Assembly (NCBI GenBank): GCA_013400975.1
Contig: WBMZ01010253.1
Coordinates: 89,646-153,645 of the forward strand
Length of the DNA: 64,000 nt
Source: Atrichornis clamosus
Lineage: Eukaryota; Chordata; Aves; Passeriformes; Menuridae
Direction of reading: 5' to 3'
A model generated the notes under the pieces. That model worked only from the letters and a program-made list of their open reading frames with translations, was not told where the DNA came from and ran no database searches. Below, piece after piece: positions 13,331-24,141 of the stretch; positions within the stretch are counted from its first letter, which is position 1; every line of letters begins with the position of its first letter. Position numbers and translations under genes: made by a program.

Positions 13331-14139
13331 GACTATTTCTCGTTCATTTAAATCTATCATTAAAATGTTTTTTCCAGGACTGCAGTTCTCTCAGCACTTT
13401 AGAAAGGACTGCTTGTTCTTGCTGGTGATTAGAAAAGCAATGTAAGGTGAAAGCAAAACCTTATCCATTAAGGGAGACACCTTCCCCCTGCCCCTGCCCC
13501 GTCCAGGGGGGTAGACTGACACTGTCTGTGTGCCAGTCAATAACTTGTTGTGCAGTTGGCCTTGCTTGATGTGGCTTTACCTATTTTTCACATTTGTTCT
13601 TTTTTTTTTTTTGGCAGGGGGAAGGCAGTTGAAACATTTTGGTGGGGAGATAAATAAAATTTTTGTCTTGCCCTGTTCCAATATCTATTTAAAATAAACT
13701 TATAATTTTTTTTTTTTGGTCTCAAATTCCTTGGTACTGAATGTGCTCTGTCCCACCTGCCTGAGGTGCTACAGGTGTTATTCCATCTAATGACCGTCTG
13801 AAGCTCTGGCACCCCCTGAGCTGGCAGAAATCTCCTGGCAGGCTTGGCCAGGTTCACCCTGGTCTCTTGAGGCTGTGCATTCACCATGCCACAACCACAG
13901 ATGGAAAAGCACTAAGTGTTCTGGAAAGCTTCTCCCTGTGATAGTGTCAGACTGGAACTGGCAGCTCCAGTAGCCTCGAAAGAGGCTGTAATTGAGTGGT
14001 TTCCAGCCTAATGTGACAGGCTTAAGAGGTATGAAAAGACTGATGTGTTTTGAGCAAATCTTCCTGAGAACTATCAGACTGACTGCTTAATTGGACCTAA
14101 CTTTATTCAAACCCCTGGCAGCTCTCCCAGCATCAGTAT
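13331..14139. other. Non-coding interval with T runs and a C-rich patch
   Basis: Contains a C-rich run at about 13484-13500 (CCCCCTGCCCCTGCCCC) followed by a G run, which can fold as a small hairpin, and T runs near 13601-13612 and 13708-13718. The minus-strand frame at 13588-13887 crosses these runs and shows no recognisable domain. Confidence 0.5.
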
Positions 14140-14337
14140 TCAAGCTGCTGTCCAGGCAGTCTCCCCTCGTGTACCACTGCAGCAGGACACCATAAAGAAC
14201 ATGTAGCTGTCACTGAAAATGGGTGTGAATTCCATGTAATCGTCTGTGGCACCGGTTTCTAACATCAGAGCCTGGTACATGTTATTGCTGGGAGTCTCTG
14301 CATTGACTGTAATGGATTTTTGATCAGTCCCCCCCAA
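14140..14337 (-). other. Coding-like minus-strand segment, product unknown
   Basis: A 65-codon minus-strand frame whose central part reads like protein: residues around NNMYQALMLETGATDDYMEF are rich in Met, Tyr, Thr and Asp. Third positions are clearly GC-richer (roughly two thirds by eye) than the surrounding DNA. A possible acceptor (CCATTACAG) lies inside, near plus position 14306. The frame ends at a TGA after an AWTAA end, with no strong donor. I do not recognise the family. It could be an isolated exon, a fragment of a decayed retrocopy, or chance. Confidence 0.2.
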
Positions 14338-17300
14338 AAAATAAAAACGCCAGAGAGATGAGAGAACAAAACATGCAAAGAAGGAGAGTCTGAGGGTAGC
14401 AGAGGAGTCTCTGCTGAGGTCTGAGCATTGAACTACAGAAAACCCTCATTGAGTATCCTGCTTGGGCTCACAGCTGAAAAATATTTACTGAGTGCATTTA
14501 ACCAAATGGATTTAAGTATACAGAATCCATTTGCAAAACGTCTGCAAGTATTGGGTAAATTGAGCTCGTTGTTTGTATGGTTGTCTCTGCAATCAAACTG
14601 TAATCATGTGTAAACTGTGAGCAACCATGTGCAGTTCATATGCAATTATTTACAAACTGGTTTTGTGAAATCCAATTGTATTACCAGTGGTAATGAACTT
14701 CAGTGTGTAATAGGTTGTTTTCAACCCCTTTAAAATGCTTCAGTGCCTTTCTTCCTATTTTAAGCCCTTCTGAATGTAAAAATAGATTAATATATACTAC
14801 ATATTTCAGGATTACCGTTCACTTAGTGATGAAGTTCATGCCACAAAATGCAGTGCCTTGCCATAACCTGCTTTTGCCATGCATACTTGATCACTCCAGC
14901 TCAAACCTGGGATTTGTATTTAAATTCAGAGCAAAAATTCTGTGGGCTGACAGAACAGTGAGAGAAGTTTTAGGCTATGCTGCTTTCTTTTCAAGGCTGC
15001 TGAAAGGTGTTTATTGTTTGCCTCCTTACCAATCCATAGGCTTTGAAACCTTGAACAGTAAGTCAGCATAGCTTTGCAGGTGGTGGGAAATGAAAAGCAG
15101 CATTAATGCAATTTCTTTTAAAATGCCTCTTTCTAGTTTCTCTGGGAAGCAAGTCACAAAAACTTCGTGAAGTTGTGAAGCCATATGAAAGTTTAACTGA
15201 TAAACTTTTGAGAGGACCTCATTATTCTCCTCTTCACTGCTGAAAGCACACAACTGCTTAAAGCTTTAATGCTATTATCACCAGAGAAATGTGTCTCCAG
15301 CCAATAAACACCTAACAGTGCTCCATGGTGGGGCTTTTTTACCATAGTTTCCCCATGCCTCATAAAAAAGAGCAACATTCCCAGCCTGAGCCTTATGTCA
15401 CAATGTCAGAGGTTTCACTGGCATTTTGTGAGCTGTAGCTCAGAATGTGGTAGGCAGGTGTTGGAGCCATAATTTTTGGAAAAGGATGATCCTACAGGCA
15501 TAAATCCTGAGGTGCCTCCAGACTCTGCCTTCTGTAAGCTGCTGAAGCCAGGTCAACGAGCTTTTCTCTCCCCTCACAACTACCACAGCTGTGGCAAACA
15601 GCCCAAAGACGATGCTAGAAAATAAGCAGATTTGTTTCCCCATATGAACCAACCAGCTGTTGAGTTCTACAAAGAGCTATTTTCCCTTTCCTTGGAATGA
15701 TCATCTGCACTAAGAGAGAACTGTCAGAAGAGATCCTGGGAACCTGGAGAGGTAGATGGGAAAAAAATATGCTGAAGTAGGGTCTGAGAAAATATTGGTA
15801 AGTGTTACCTGAGAAAAGAGAGCCAAACCCATCCTGATATTAAAATACTTAGTAGACAAAGCTATGCCTTGTCTGAACTTCCTCATTTAAATGGTAGTTG
15901 CTTCTTTCCTTTCACGAGTGTACAAGTTCATTCAGACTCTTCCCCCCCTAATTTTGTAGGATATGTCTTCAAAGAAAAATGTCACAGGACAACAGTCTGC
16001 TGCTAGGGGAAAAATGTCAAGGTGAAGCGTGGCCATACATCATCCCTAAACGCTGAGGCACAAGGATTCCAAGGGGGAAGGTATTTATCATGTGATACTG
16101 TTCTATCACGACGACTCTATATTTCTGTAGTGCCCGGTGATGGATGCGTGCCGGGTGCAATCACTCTCCTCCTGCAGCACCGTGTCCAGTGTTCACTGCG
16201 GCCTCGTGCAGCAGCCGCCACATCCACTGTGACCACGGCGCGTGCTGGCCACAGCACAGCCCCAGTGACAGGGCGCGGAGCCAGGGCTCGTCCATTAACA
16301 GACAGCACGAAAACACCGGATTATCCATCACACTGCCCAGCAGCTTTCCTCTAAGCTTGTAGTAAAGAGTATTTGACAACACGGACGGGCAGCCCGTGTG
16401 AAAGAGAGAAAACAATACACAGGGGGTGGCTGCAAGGGGCCTTGAGCTTCATTTGGGCAAGGGTGAGGAGTGTCTTAGAGTGCATCACCTGCCAGACGTG
16501 GTGCTCCAGCCCTGCCTCTCCTCTGGGCAGGACAGTTCTGGTCCCTAAGTGACTCCAGGAGAGCCGTGTGACACCCGTGCAGCAGCAATTGTCGTGGCCA
16601 GGTGCTGATGTGTTTCACTGGTGGCTTGGGTGGGGTTTTTATTTGTTTGGAGGGGAAGAAGCTTATCCCCTGCTGGATCAGAAACGAAGGAAGAGCGAGA
16701 ACTGAACTATCTGCACCTCTCAGATGCCCCTGGCAGCCAGGGAGTGTTAGTGTGAACTCCTGGTGAGTCTCTACATTCTCAGTGATGTCAATAAGGGGGG
16801 CCGTGCACACAGCCCAAGAAGCTACTTGCATAAATAAGCTTTCCTTCATTAGGAAGTTAAAAAATCCAGCAAAAGAGAAAAACTTGCAGAAACCTCATTT
16901 TTGAGAGACTTTTTTTTCATGAACAAGCATGATGAAGAGATCTGATTTGTTTGTGTGAGTACTGATTTCTTTGTCTGAATACATTTATTCTTGTCTTTGA
17001 GTAGTCACAGAATTATCTGAAAACTAGAGTTTGTACTCAAATTCTGCCATCTTTTTGCTAGTACCCATAACTTTGGAAACAATGTATATTTATTTCAGGT
17101 ACTCACTGGTATTAATGACTTAACGTTAAATAATGCCAAAATTTCATAGCACACAGGTATTTTCATGAATAGACTTTGTAAATATGATTAAGATCCTTCC
17201 AGTTGGACTGGAATCTTTATTTGTTTTTAATCACTAAGCTGTAGCTGTACTTAATACAGTTTTTTTACAGTTTTGGATACTTTGCTACGGAGAATCTTTT

Positions 17301-19925
17301 TTACCTTCCCACGGCACGGTTGGTTGAGATTTGGGACTTCAGATAAAGACGCTGTCGGCACACTTTTGGGGGATGGTGGAAGTATCACTGAGCAAAAACT
17401 GTATATGGAATAGAGCACAGCTGAGAGTGAATCCGAAGGAAATTCTATTCCCTCCTCCCTGCATCAGCCTCGCTGGGCTTTTACTCTGAGCCATGTTGTA
17501 ATTGCTGACTGTCACCCCACAGCACAGAACCCCCTGCTCCACCGAGCACTGGAGACACGGCTCTGGAGGCGCTGCCTGAGCGGGAACACGGCCGTGGCAT
17601 CCCCCTTCGCACAGGGAAGGGCGCCTTCCTTCTGCAACTTACAGACGTTTTCGGCTGGTCCTGCGTATCTGCAGAGTGTTTGAGCTGCCACGTAATTTTC
17701 TCCTAGCAAACAGACACCAAAAAGAGTAATACAGCGGGATTTTCAGGGATTGTGGTTCCCCAGACCCCCTCAGCAGGGAGCACAAGTGAGGGTGAAATGT
17801 TTCTTTGTCTTTATTGCCCCCACTGTTGTTCAAGTCAGGACCAGCCACGTTTTTGCCTTGTGTAAAAATCGTGCACTGACTACCAGAAAACTGAAATGGG
17901 AGTATTTCATTTCGCTCAGGAGTGACCTTGCTAGAGAGGGCTTGAAATCTATCAAAATATGCATTTCTATCATCCTTAAGAGATACTGCTCTTAAGTAAT
18001 TTGATGGTAATGGAGATAATAGGAAAATGATTTGAATCTTTGCTTTTGCAGAGGTATGTTTGACTATCATTCAGCCTTTCTACGTCAAGAACTCATTCAA
18101 AAGTAATATGTGGAATGGGTTGTGCAGGAAACAAGGTCAGTTTGTTTTATTTCAACAACATATTCAGGCAGCTAAGCTGATATGACTTCTATAACACTGC
18201 TCCTTTTGTCCCACTACAAAGAAGGAGGTAGTTAATTTAGGTTAGATTTTTATTTTTTATAGGTAGTGACTTTTTTTTTTTAAATGTCATGCACTGTTTT
18301 CACTTATAAATTTGGAAAACATTTGCATACACTTAATTCATCTTTTAATGACATAAATTAATTAGATACAGTAATCTAGAAAGTAAGAATATAGGTTGGA
18401 CTTTCAGGCTAGACTGGAAATATGATGACTCAAAGACTCAAAATCAAAATCCTGTAAATGCTCACTTAGACTTCCAAAAATTTTGATATCTTCTCTTTCT
18501 ACAGGTTAACTTAAATGTGCATTAAAGAATCCTCTGTCTGTGAGCCTCTTGTTTTAGGTGGGATCAAGCTCCTTCTGTCCTGCTGTACCTGTGCAGACTG
18601 AACTGTAGATAAAATTAGCTTTGCCTTACTGACCCAGGGGGGTTTGTGTTCTCCAGGCTCACCTTTAAGCCACATCTTTGTAATCAGGTGAATTCCCAGT
18701 CATTGGGATCAGGTAAAAGTGAGTGCAACCAGAAAAACTTTTGGTTTAGGACTAGTTGCCAGTTAGATGTGTGAATCATAGTTCTGGAAATGGGACTGTC
18801 CTTCTGGCTGCAGGCCACGTTTGTAGAAGATTAAGAAATAATGAAATATGTTACTTTATTCTGCCAGAACATTTCAGAGCAGCTTTGGGTGCAAATTCAC
18901 ATCCTTCTTGTTTGTTTCTGATTTGTCAGTGGAAGGTTTAAAGTGTCATAAAGTAAGTGAGACTCTGGTCTTCGGGTCAGGCTGGAGATTTCAGTGAGAT
19001 ACATTAGGTAGCTTCATATTTTTCATCTTGTTTTTCATGTCTCGTGCAGAGATGTTGAACTTCTAACTTTCTGAAAGAAGGGTATTCTTATACTCTTTGC
19101 TTCCCTGTGTCTTTGCACAACACATTTTCAGTCCCACCGGGCTGGCACCAATTGCAAGAATGTGTTACTTTCATTCATTTTTTTGTTTTACCACATGGTC
19201 TCTGAGGAATTTTCAAGCTTGCAAGCCTATGAAACTATAAAAATGAAAAAGATTGGGGAGTTTTAGGCTGTATCAAAGTTACTTTTCATGGCTTATGCTC
19301 TCTGAAAGTCATGCACAATCAGGTTTCAGACAGTGCTCAAATATATCTGGAGTTGGTATTATACCACTGACTCCATTATCAGCTGTTACAGTCCCAGGGT
19401 GGGAAAAGGAGGCCACATCTCTTTGCCCATGAAGACATCTAAAAATGTTGGCTATTGTGGGATTTCATTTAAATCACACCACGGAAGAACAGGCAGCCTG
19501 AAAAAATAGATTTGTTTTGTCCATTGGTGTTACAATGTTGTTCATTTCTTGGGAACTCTTGACCCACTGTTCCTGTTCCTCTTGCCAAAAGAGGATGAGT
19601 GCTCTCTTCTAGATCATTACACCAGCAGTCAAGAGAAATGTGGGGAGGAGTGAATCTTGCTTTCCCATTGGAATAGAGCTGATGATTCAGAATTTTCAAT
19701 CTCAGAAGTTGTTTTTAGGGGGCAGGACAACATTTGTGCTGTTGCAGTGGTAGCGGTGAGACTCTCCTTACTTTAGAGGGATGTTCACCAGAGCAAGGTC
19801 TGACCCTCAGCGTCTGAGCTGGCTACTTGGAAAACAGATTTGGATGCTCAAAGGGGAGCACTGGCTTTCTCCTGGGTCCCTATTTCCACCAATTTCTCTC
19901 TGAAGAAGAGCCCTTTACAAACAAG
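14338..19925. other. Unique non-coding interval
   Basis: No gene recognised in about 5.6 kb. A GC-rich, CpG-rich patch at 16110-16325 is listed separately. A frame of 143 codons on the minus strand (17639-18070) and one of 122 on the plus strand (14703-15071) show no recognisable domains. The 18240-18370 stretch is AT-rich with a T run. A strong donor-like CAG|GTAAAAGTGAGTG lies at about 18713, but no convincing matching acceptor was chosen. Confidence 0.5.
16110..16325. promoter_or_regulatory. Small CpG-rich patch
   Basis: About 18 CpG dinucleotides were counted by eye in roughly 215 bases, including GGCGCGTG and GGGCGCGG, far above the surrounding CpG-poor sequence. It is too short for a classical CpG island. 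No TATA box or clear initiator was seen. It may be a minor promoter, an unmethylated enhancer, or chance. Confidence 0.25.
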
Positions 19926-20376
19926 ATCACAGACTCACTGGTTGAGGTAAGAAGGGATCTCTGGAGGTCACTTTATCCCACCCCACTGCTCCAGCAGGGT
20001 CACCCACAGCAGGCTGCCAGCACCAGAAAACTTTTGAATATCTCCAAGGATGGAGACCCTACAACTTCCCTGGGCAACCTGCACCAGTGCTGCCACCCTC
20101 ACAGCAAAAAGTGGGTCTTGATGTTCTGGCAGAACTTCCCATGTTCCAGTTTGTGCCCGTTGTCCTGCCACTGAGCACCTCTGGGAAGGTCCTGGCCCAT
20201 TTTCTTGACTGCCTCCCTTTAGCTTTTAGTGTACTTGAAGAGATGTCCCAGTGGCAGCTCTCTCAGCCGTTCCCTGTATGAGAGACTCCAGTCCCTTTAT
20301 CACCTCAGGGGCTCTCCATGGACTCTCTCCAGCAGCTCCGTATCTCTCTTCTGCTGGGGAGCCCGCTACTGGATAC
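19926..20376 (-). mobile_element. CR1: CR1 LINE 3' fragment, about 450 bp
   Basis: The longest CR1 piece in the window. On the plus strand it begins TCACAGACTCACTGG, then 'aagggatctctggaggtca', 'caagcagggtcacc'-like, 'gaatatctccaaggatgga' and 'gttccagtttgtgcccgtt' segments. It ends at 'ctggggagcccgctactgga', where the family reads 'ctggggagcccagaactgga'. The order and spacing match the avian CR1 3' region in antisense. It is 5'-truncated and diverged (for example 'tcccagtggcagctctctc' in place of the usual string). It carries no open reverse transcriptase. It stands back to back with the CR1 at 20481-20640. Confidence 0.92.
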
Positions 20377-20480
20377 TGGATTCCCATGTTTCATTCCCAT
20401 TGTTAAACTGTTGTTATGAACACTTCCCCCCCCATACACATAACGTTTTCAGGAAAAAATCTGAATATCCCCATGGAAAA

Positions 20481-20640
20481 TGGTCACAGCCCCAAGGCTG
20501 CCAGAGTTCCAGGAGCATTTGGACAATGCTCCCAGGCACAGGGTGGGGTGGGATTGTTGGGGTGTCTGTGCAGGGACAGGAGCTGGACTGGATGAGCCTT
20601 GGGGGTCCCTTCCAGCTCGGGACATTCTGTGATTCTGTGA
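20481..20640 (+). mobile_element. CR1: CR1 LINE 3' end with double octamer tail
   Basis: A sense-orientation CR1 end: 'ggtcacagccccaaggctg', 'caggcacagggtggggtgg', 'aggagctggactggatgag', 'gggtcccttccagctcggg', then two exact ATTCTGTG octamers at 20624-20639. This is a different CR1 subfamily from the copy just upstream. It is only about 160 bases, so strongly 5'-truncated, and looks moderately young because the tail is intact. Confidence 0.93.
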
Positions 20641-21500
20641 AATGAAAACCAGTTTAAATAATGGAAAACATCCAGATTTTTACAAAACCTGTGACCCTGT
20701 TAAAATGGAATTCTGGAAAATTTAATAAGCATTTCATGTCATAGCAGATCTGTTTGAATCAATGAAAAAAGTGTTAGCATTTTTCTAGGCACATAGCTGG
20801 AGCAGAACTATTCTCCAAATTTTTGGTCTGAGTACAGGAATGCCTTTTCCATCTGATAGGAACTCTTTGAACAGTTGTTCTGACTTTGGGGAAAAAATCC
20901 TCTTTAGACTCTCCAGTGGTATCTTCAACAATGAATAATTAATTTTTTGGAGTGAAAAATCATTGTAATGGAACTGACCTTTCCCTATAGCAATAGGTTC
21001 AATCACTTCCATCTGTCACAATCTCTTTGCAGGATTTTAATTAATGGTGAAAAATGTTTCCTCCCCATGTCAATGTGTTATTTAGAATCCCAAACACCTC
21101 AGTGCTCCGCAACATTCTGGCAATACAAAATGAAAAGGAGAAAAGAAACCAAACCTTCCGAGATCGGGACAGATTTCCTGGGGAAAATTCTGGAAAGCAG
21201 TAGAACCTCTATCTTTTCCCAGCAGGTCTTTAAGCCAGAAAATAATGACAAGTCATCAGTCTTCCTCAGCAGGCTGGGAACTGATGAATCCAGCTTTCCA
21301 AAGAGCAGCTTTGCAGCAACATGGCCACATCCTTTCAGAGAGCTGTGTGAATTGCATATATATGAAAATGGCTTTTTTTTTTTTTTGGCCCCCCACGTCC
21401 AGAAAATGGTAGCGTTAGCAGGAGTAGGGACTGGACTGCTGCCACAGAGCTGCAGTCAGACCTGCCTTCACCAGCCAGCTGCACAGACCCTCCTGCGTCT
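20641..21500. other. Non-coding interval before the CpG island
   Basis: No gene was recognised. The plus frame at 20968-21513 (181 codons) is the longest open frame in the window, but it has no recognisable domain and runs into a 14-base T run at 21373-21386, so it is treated as chance. Confidence 0.45.
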
Positions 21501-21540
21501 TGCTGCCTTCTGAGCAGTGCCCGTGTGCTCTGGCGGGCAG

Positions 21541-21992
21541 GCAGGCACTCGGGGTAACTCACACCTCCCTCCTGGGCAGCGGCGAGGCTCAGCCGCAGCC
21601 CAGAGCCGTGCGGGGCACAGGCAGAGAGCGGGGGGTCTCTGCTCGCGGCCCACCCTGCCGGGCTGGGCGGGCACCCCGGGGCAGCAGCAGTTTGCAGCGC
21701 TCTCCTCAACGACCCGCGGCAGGACCGGCTCCTCCGGAGCTCTGTGGGTGTGCCGAGTCTCCGCCGCGGCTGCCGGCGTGTAAAGGCCGCGGAGCTGCCG
21801 CCAGCGCTCTGCCCGGCCACACTGGCGTTACACGGCCCATGCGATCCCGCCTCGCCTACGCGGCTGTTCCTGCAGAGCGCATCACACCCGTCTCGGCTAT
21901 TTTAACAGCAGGCGCTGCTACCCAGCTTCCGGTACTGCATTATCCTTGTATTTCAGCTGAGGTTACTTAAACTTTCACTGCTGCTTACAACC
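21541..21992. promoter_or_regulatory. CpG island, probable promoter
   Basis: Counting by hand over 21541-21900 gives about 39 CpGs in 360 bases at roughly 73% GC. The observed/expected ratio is near 0.8, which meets standard CpG-island criteria, while flanking sequence is CpG-poor. Promoter-type sites are present: GC box GGGCGGG at 21665-21671, inverse GC box CCCGCC at 21846-21851, and an ETS site (CTTCCGG, i.e. CCGGAAG on the minus strand) at 21926-21932. No TATA box is visible, as is usual for island promoters. In vertebrates most such islands mark transcription starts. Direction is unknown: plus has a GTGAGT donor at 21993, and minus has a weaker AG|GTGTGAG near 21570. Confidence 0.65.
21903..21992 (+). 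other. Candidate first exon (3' part) of a CpG-island transcript
   Basis: The sequence after the island ends at ACAACC|GTGAGTCA, a usable donor with a weak base at -1. If joined to 23008, the last three bases ACC sit directly before ATG, giving a good start context. Read in that frame, the last in-frame stop is TAA at 21903-21905, and no ATG lies between it and the junction, so the exon would be 5' untranslated. The true 5' end is unknown and must lie within or near the island. This is inference from splice and frame logic only. Confidence 0.15.
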
Positions 21993-21999
21993 GTGAGTC

Positions 22000-23007
22000 A
22001 AACCACAGTGCCTACAGATGCCGTCTGTCTACACGAGCCCAAGTGTGTTCGGGGGCCCCAGCACTGGGGTGGGGCTGTGCCCGGGCGGCTCAGCAGGGCC
22101 TGGCCGTGCGGGGACAAGGCACTGTGCTTTCAGCTGTGCCTGGGGGGTTCTCTGCTGCCTCCTCAGCCCCCTGCGCTCCACTCCAGGCACCTTCCTTCCT
22201 GCAGGCTCAGCTGAGCTCTGCTTCTGGAGCTCTGCTTGCTAAACCCGAGCTGGTGCAGTAACAAGACAGTGAGGAGGGTTTAGCTCAGACCCAATTTGAG
22301 TTATTGAGCAAACAGCAGCAGTGCTGCCAGCCTTCATTACATCCACAGACAGATGGTCTGGACTGAGAGACCAGCAATTAATGTACAATGTGTTCTATGT
22401 TGGCACTTACCACAAAGGGATTTTTTTGTGTGTATAAACTGTCTCATTCTTAAAACTTACTTTGTTTTGTGACTCTAGTGCCTATATGGAGCTGGAGGGA
22501 AATAGTAATTCCGTGTAGGCATTAAGTGGAGGAGTTGTTCTCTTTCTCTCAGCTTTCATTCAACATTCTAATGACTGAACATAATTTGTAAGTATTGAAA
22601 TACTCCTTGTTATCACAGTCAATTCTCCCTAATGTATCTTCTGCATTAAAATGAGCTATTTGCCCCTGAGTATCTCTGTTAGATGGGAATCTTATCATTC
22701 CCATCAGGATCTCCTGCATGAGGAGAAATTTAAGTCATTGGAGTACAAGTATGCATTTGGCCCAGATGTTTGCCTGGGTGAGAATATCTGAAGTTTTGCA
22801 CTCTGCTGACAAGCTGACAACTTTACTCATTATTTTTTTACATTATTTTTATTCTCCAGCTTATTATCAGACCCCTAATTCATTCACTAAGTAGAACCCA
22901 ACATGAAATGAGCCAGATGTGTGACTCAAAGCCATTCCTGGCTCCTTGACTATGCCTCAACTGTTTTATATTGTGAATCCTCTTAGGTTAGAGCTGTGTA
23001 TTTCCAG
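22000..23007. other. Non-coding interval downstream of the CpG island
   Basis: The first 260 bases are still GC-rich (CAG-, GGC- and CTG-type words) and then give way to AT-richer DNA. Two good minus-strand donors are visible as complements, GTG|GTAAGTGCC near 22408 and AAA|GTAAGTTTT near 22460, but no matching exon was convincing. No repeat or gene recognised. Confidence 0.45.
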
Positions 23008-23081
23008 ATGTCTTTCCCAAGCTTGCAAATCAGAAGACACCAGGATTCCAGATTCCTGTTAGAGCCAGAATACCTGTGGAG
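23008..23081 (+). other. Candidate coding exon starting at ATG
   Basis: The 74-base segment follows an acceptor (GTGTATTTCCAG) and precedes a near-consensus donor (GAG|GTGAGTCAG). It begins with ATG and is open for 24 codons plus two bases (MSFPSLQIRRHQDSRFLLEP..). The two leftover bases AG can be completed by the T that opens the candidate exon at 23970. I do not recognise the peptide. An AG 14 bases before the acceptor weakens the site somewhat. The placement about 1 kb downstream of the CpG island makes it the most interesting exon-like segment here. Confidence 0.2.
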
Positions 23082-23855
23082 GTGAGTCAGCACATGTCTG
23101 TCTGTTGCTTTTTTGCCAAATTTGGGCTATAATTTGAAGCAGAGGTGATGATCTGCAAAACCAGTTCCATTTTAATACTCCTGCCTCATTTACTTGATGC
23201 TATCAATCCTTTAAATGAAGTTGGAAGGTTTTTTAGCTCTGCCTTTGAGGTATTTGGGAACTTATTTGATCAGGATGGAAAGCCTCAGATGCTGAGGACA
23301 TAAATATATGATCATGTAATCAGAGTCTGCATCATGAGCAAGAGATGAGATAATGTTCTGGGATTAATTTTCTGAGATCTCTCTCACCAATCTTTTTTGG
23401 TCTTTTTTTACCTTTAAAATTGAATTTTACATATGCAGTGGACAAGACCAGGCAGATAAAAGATTGAGCTGTAATTATGAACTGTTAGAGGTAAAAATCC
23501 AACCTTCCATTCAATAAGGCAAATTTTCCCAGGAAAAGTCTTTAATATCACAGATAGATGCTGTTTATTTATGACAACGCTTATTTACACTGGATTTTTA
23601 AAGAAAAAAAACACCGTTAATACCATTAGGCATGATTCTTTTTTAAACATTTCTGGTGCAGTCCTCAGGTTAGATGTTGTTACACTGGGAATATTCTTCG
23701 TAGCGTTGCACATTTTGCCACCTCAGTCCTTCCCTCAGTCTGTGGCTAATGCTTCTAAACTACAGATTGTTGTCTAATAAAGAGAAATAGGTGCTTATTG
23801 TTGGCAGATGCTGCTAATATGGCTTTTCCTGACATTGCTTGTGTCTCCTAAGACT

Positions 23856-23876
23856 GGGTGTGGGTGTGTGTGTGTA
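23856..23876 (+). repeat. Short TG-rich microsatellite
   Basis: GGGTGTGGGTGTGTGTGTGTA, an interrupted TG repeat of about ten units. Too short to be more than a mild length polymorphism or Z-DNA candidate. Confidence 0.7.
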
Positions 23877-23969
23877 TTTTTTGTGGTGTTTTTGTTAGTT
23901 TGTTTAGCTTTGACTTAGGGAGAGTTATTTGGGTTTTGCTGTGTTTTTTGTTTTTTGTTTTAATTTCAG

Positions 23970-24141
23970 TAAATTCGCAGCTTTTCTGATGTATTCTTTA
24001 GAAAAAGAAATGTGCCTGAGTGATAGACATACTACAGTGGTGCTCCTCAGCTCATGTCACAGTGTTCACTGTTTCATGGAAGAGATGCTTTTTGTGTCTA
24101 GGAACTTGCTTCTTGCAATTTACTTTTTTTCTCCCCTCTAA
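23970..24141 (+). other. Candidate terminal coding exon with stop
   Basis: A strong acceptor precedes it: about 25 bases of mostly T ending TTTTAATTTCAG. The frame that fits the 23008-23081 exon stays open for 57 codons and stops at TAA 24139-24141. The residues are mixed with a hydrophobic end (NLLLAIYFFSPL) but show no known domain. No AATAAA was found close downstream, which weakens the idea that this is a last exon. Confidence 0.15.

Noticed and set aside
13484..13510. C-rich run as an i-motif/G-quadruplex
   Set aside because: Only three C runs are close together, one short of the usual four.
20968..21513. 181-codon plus-strand frame, the longest in the window
   Set aside because: No recognisable domain, it crosses a poly-T run translated as Phe repeats, and its length is plausible by chance in 64 kb over six frames.
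21335..21820. 161-codon minus-strand frame across the CpG island
   Set aside because: Starts at GTG rather than ATG. The Arg/Ala/Pro-rich composition is what a GC-rich island gives in any frame.
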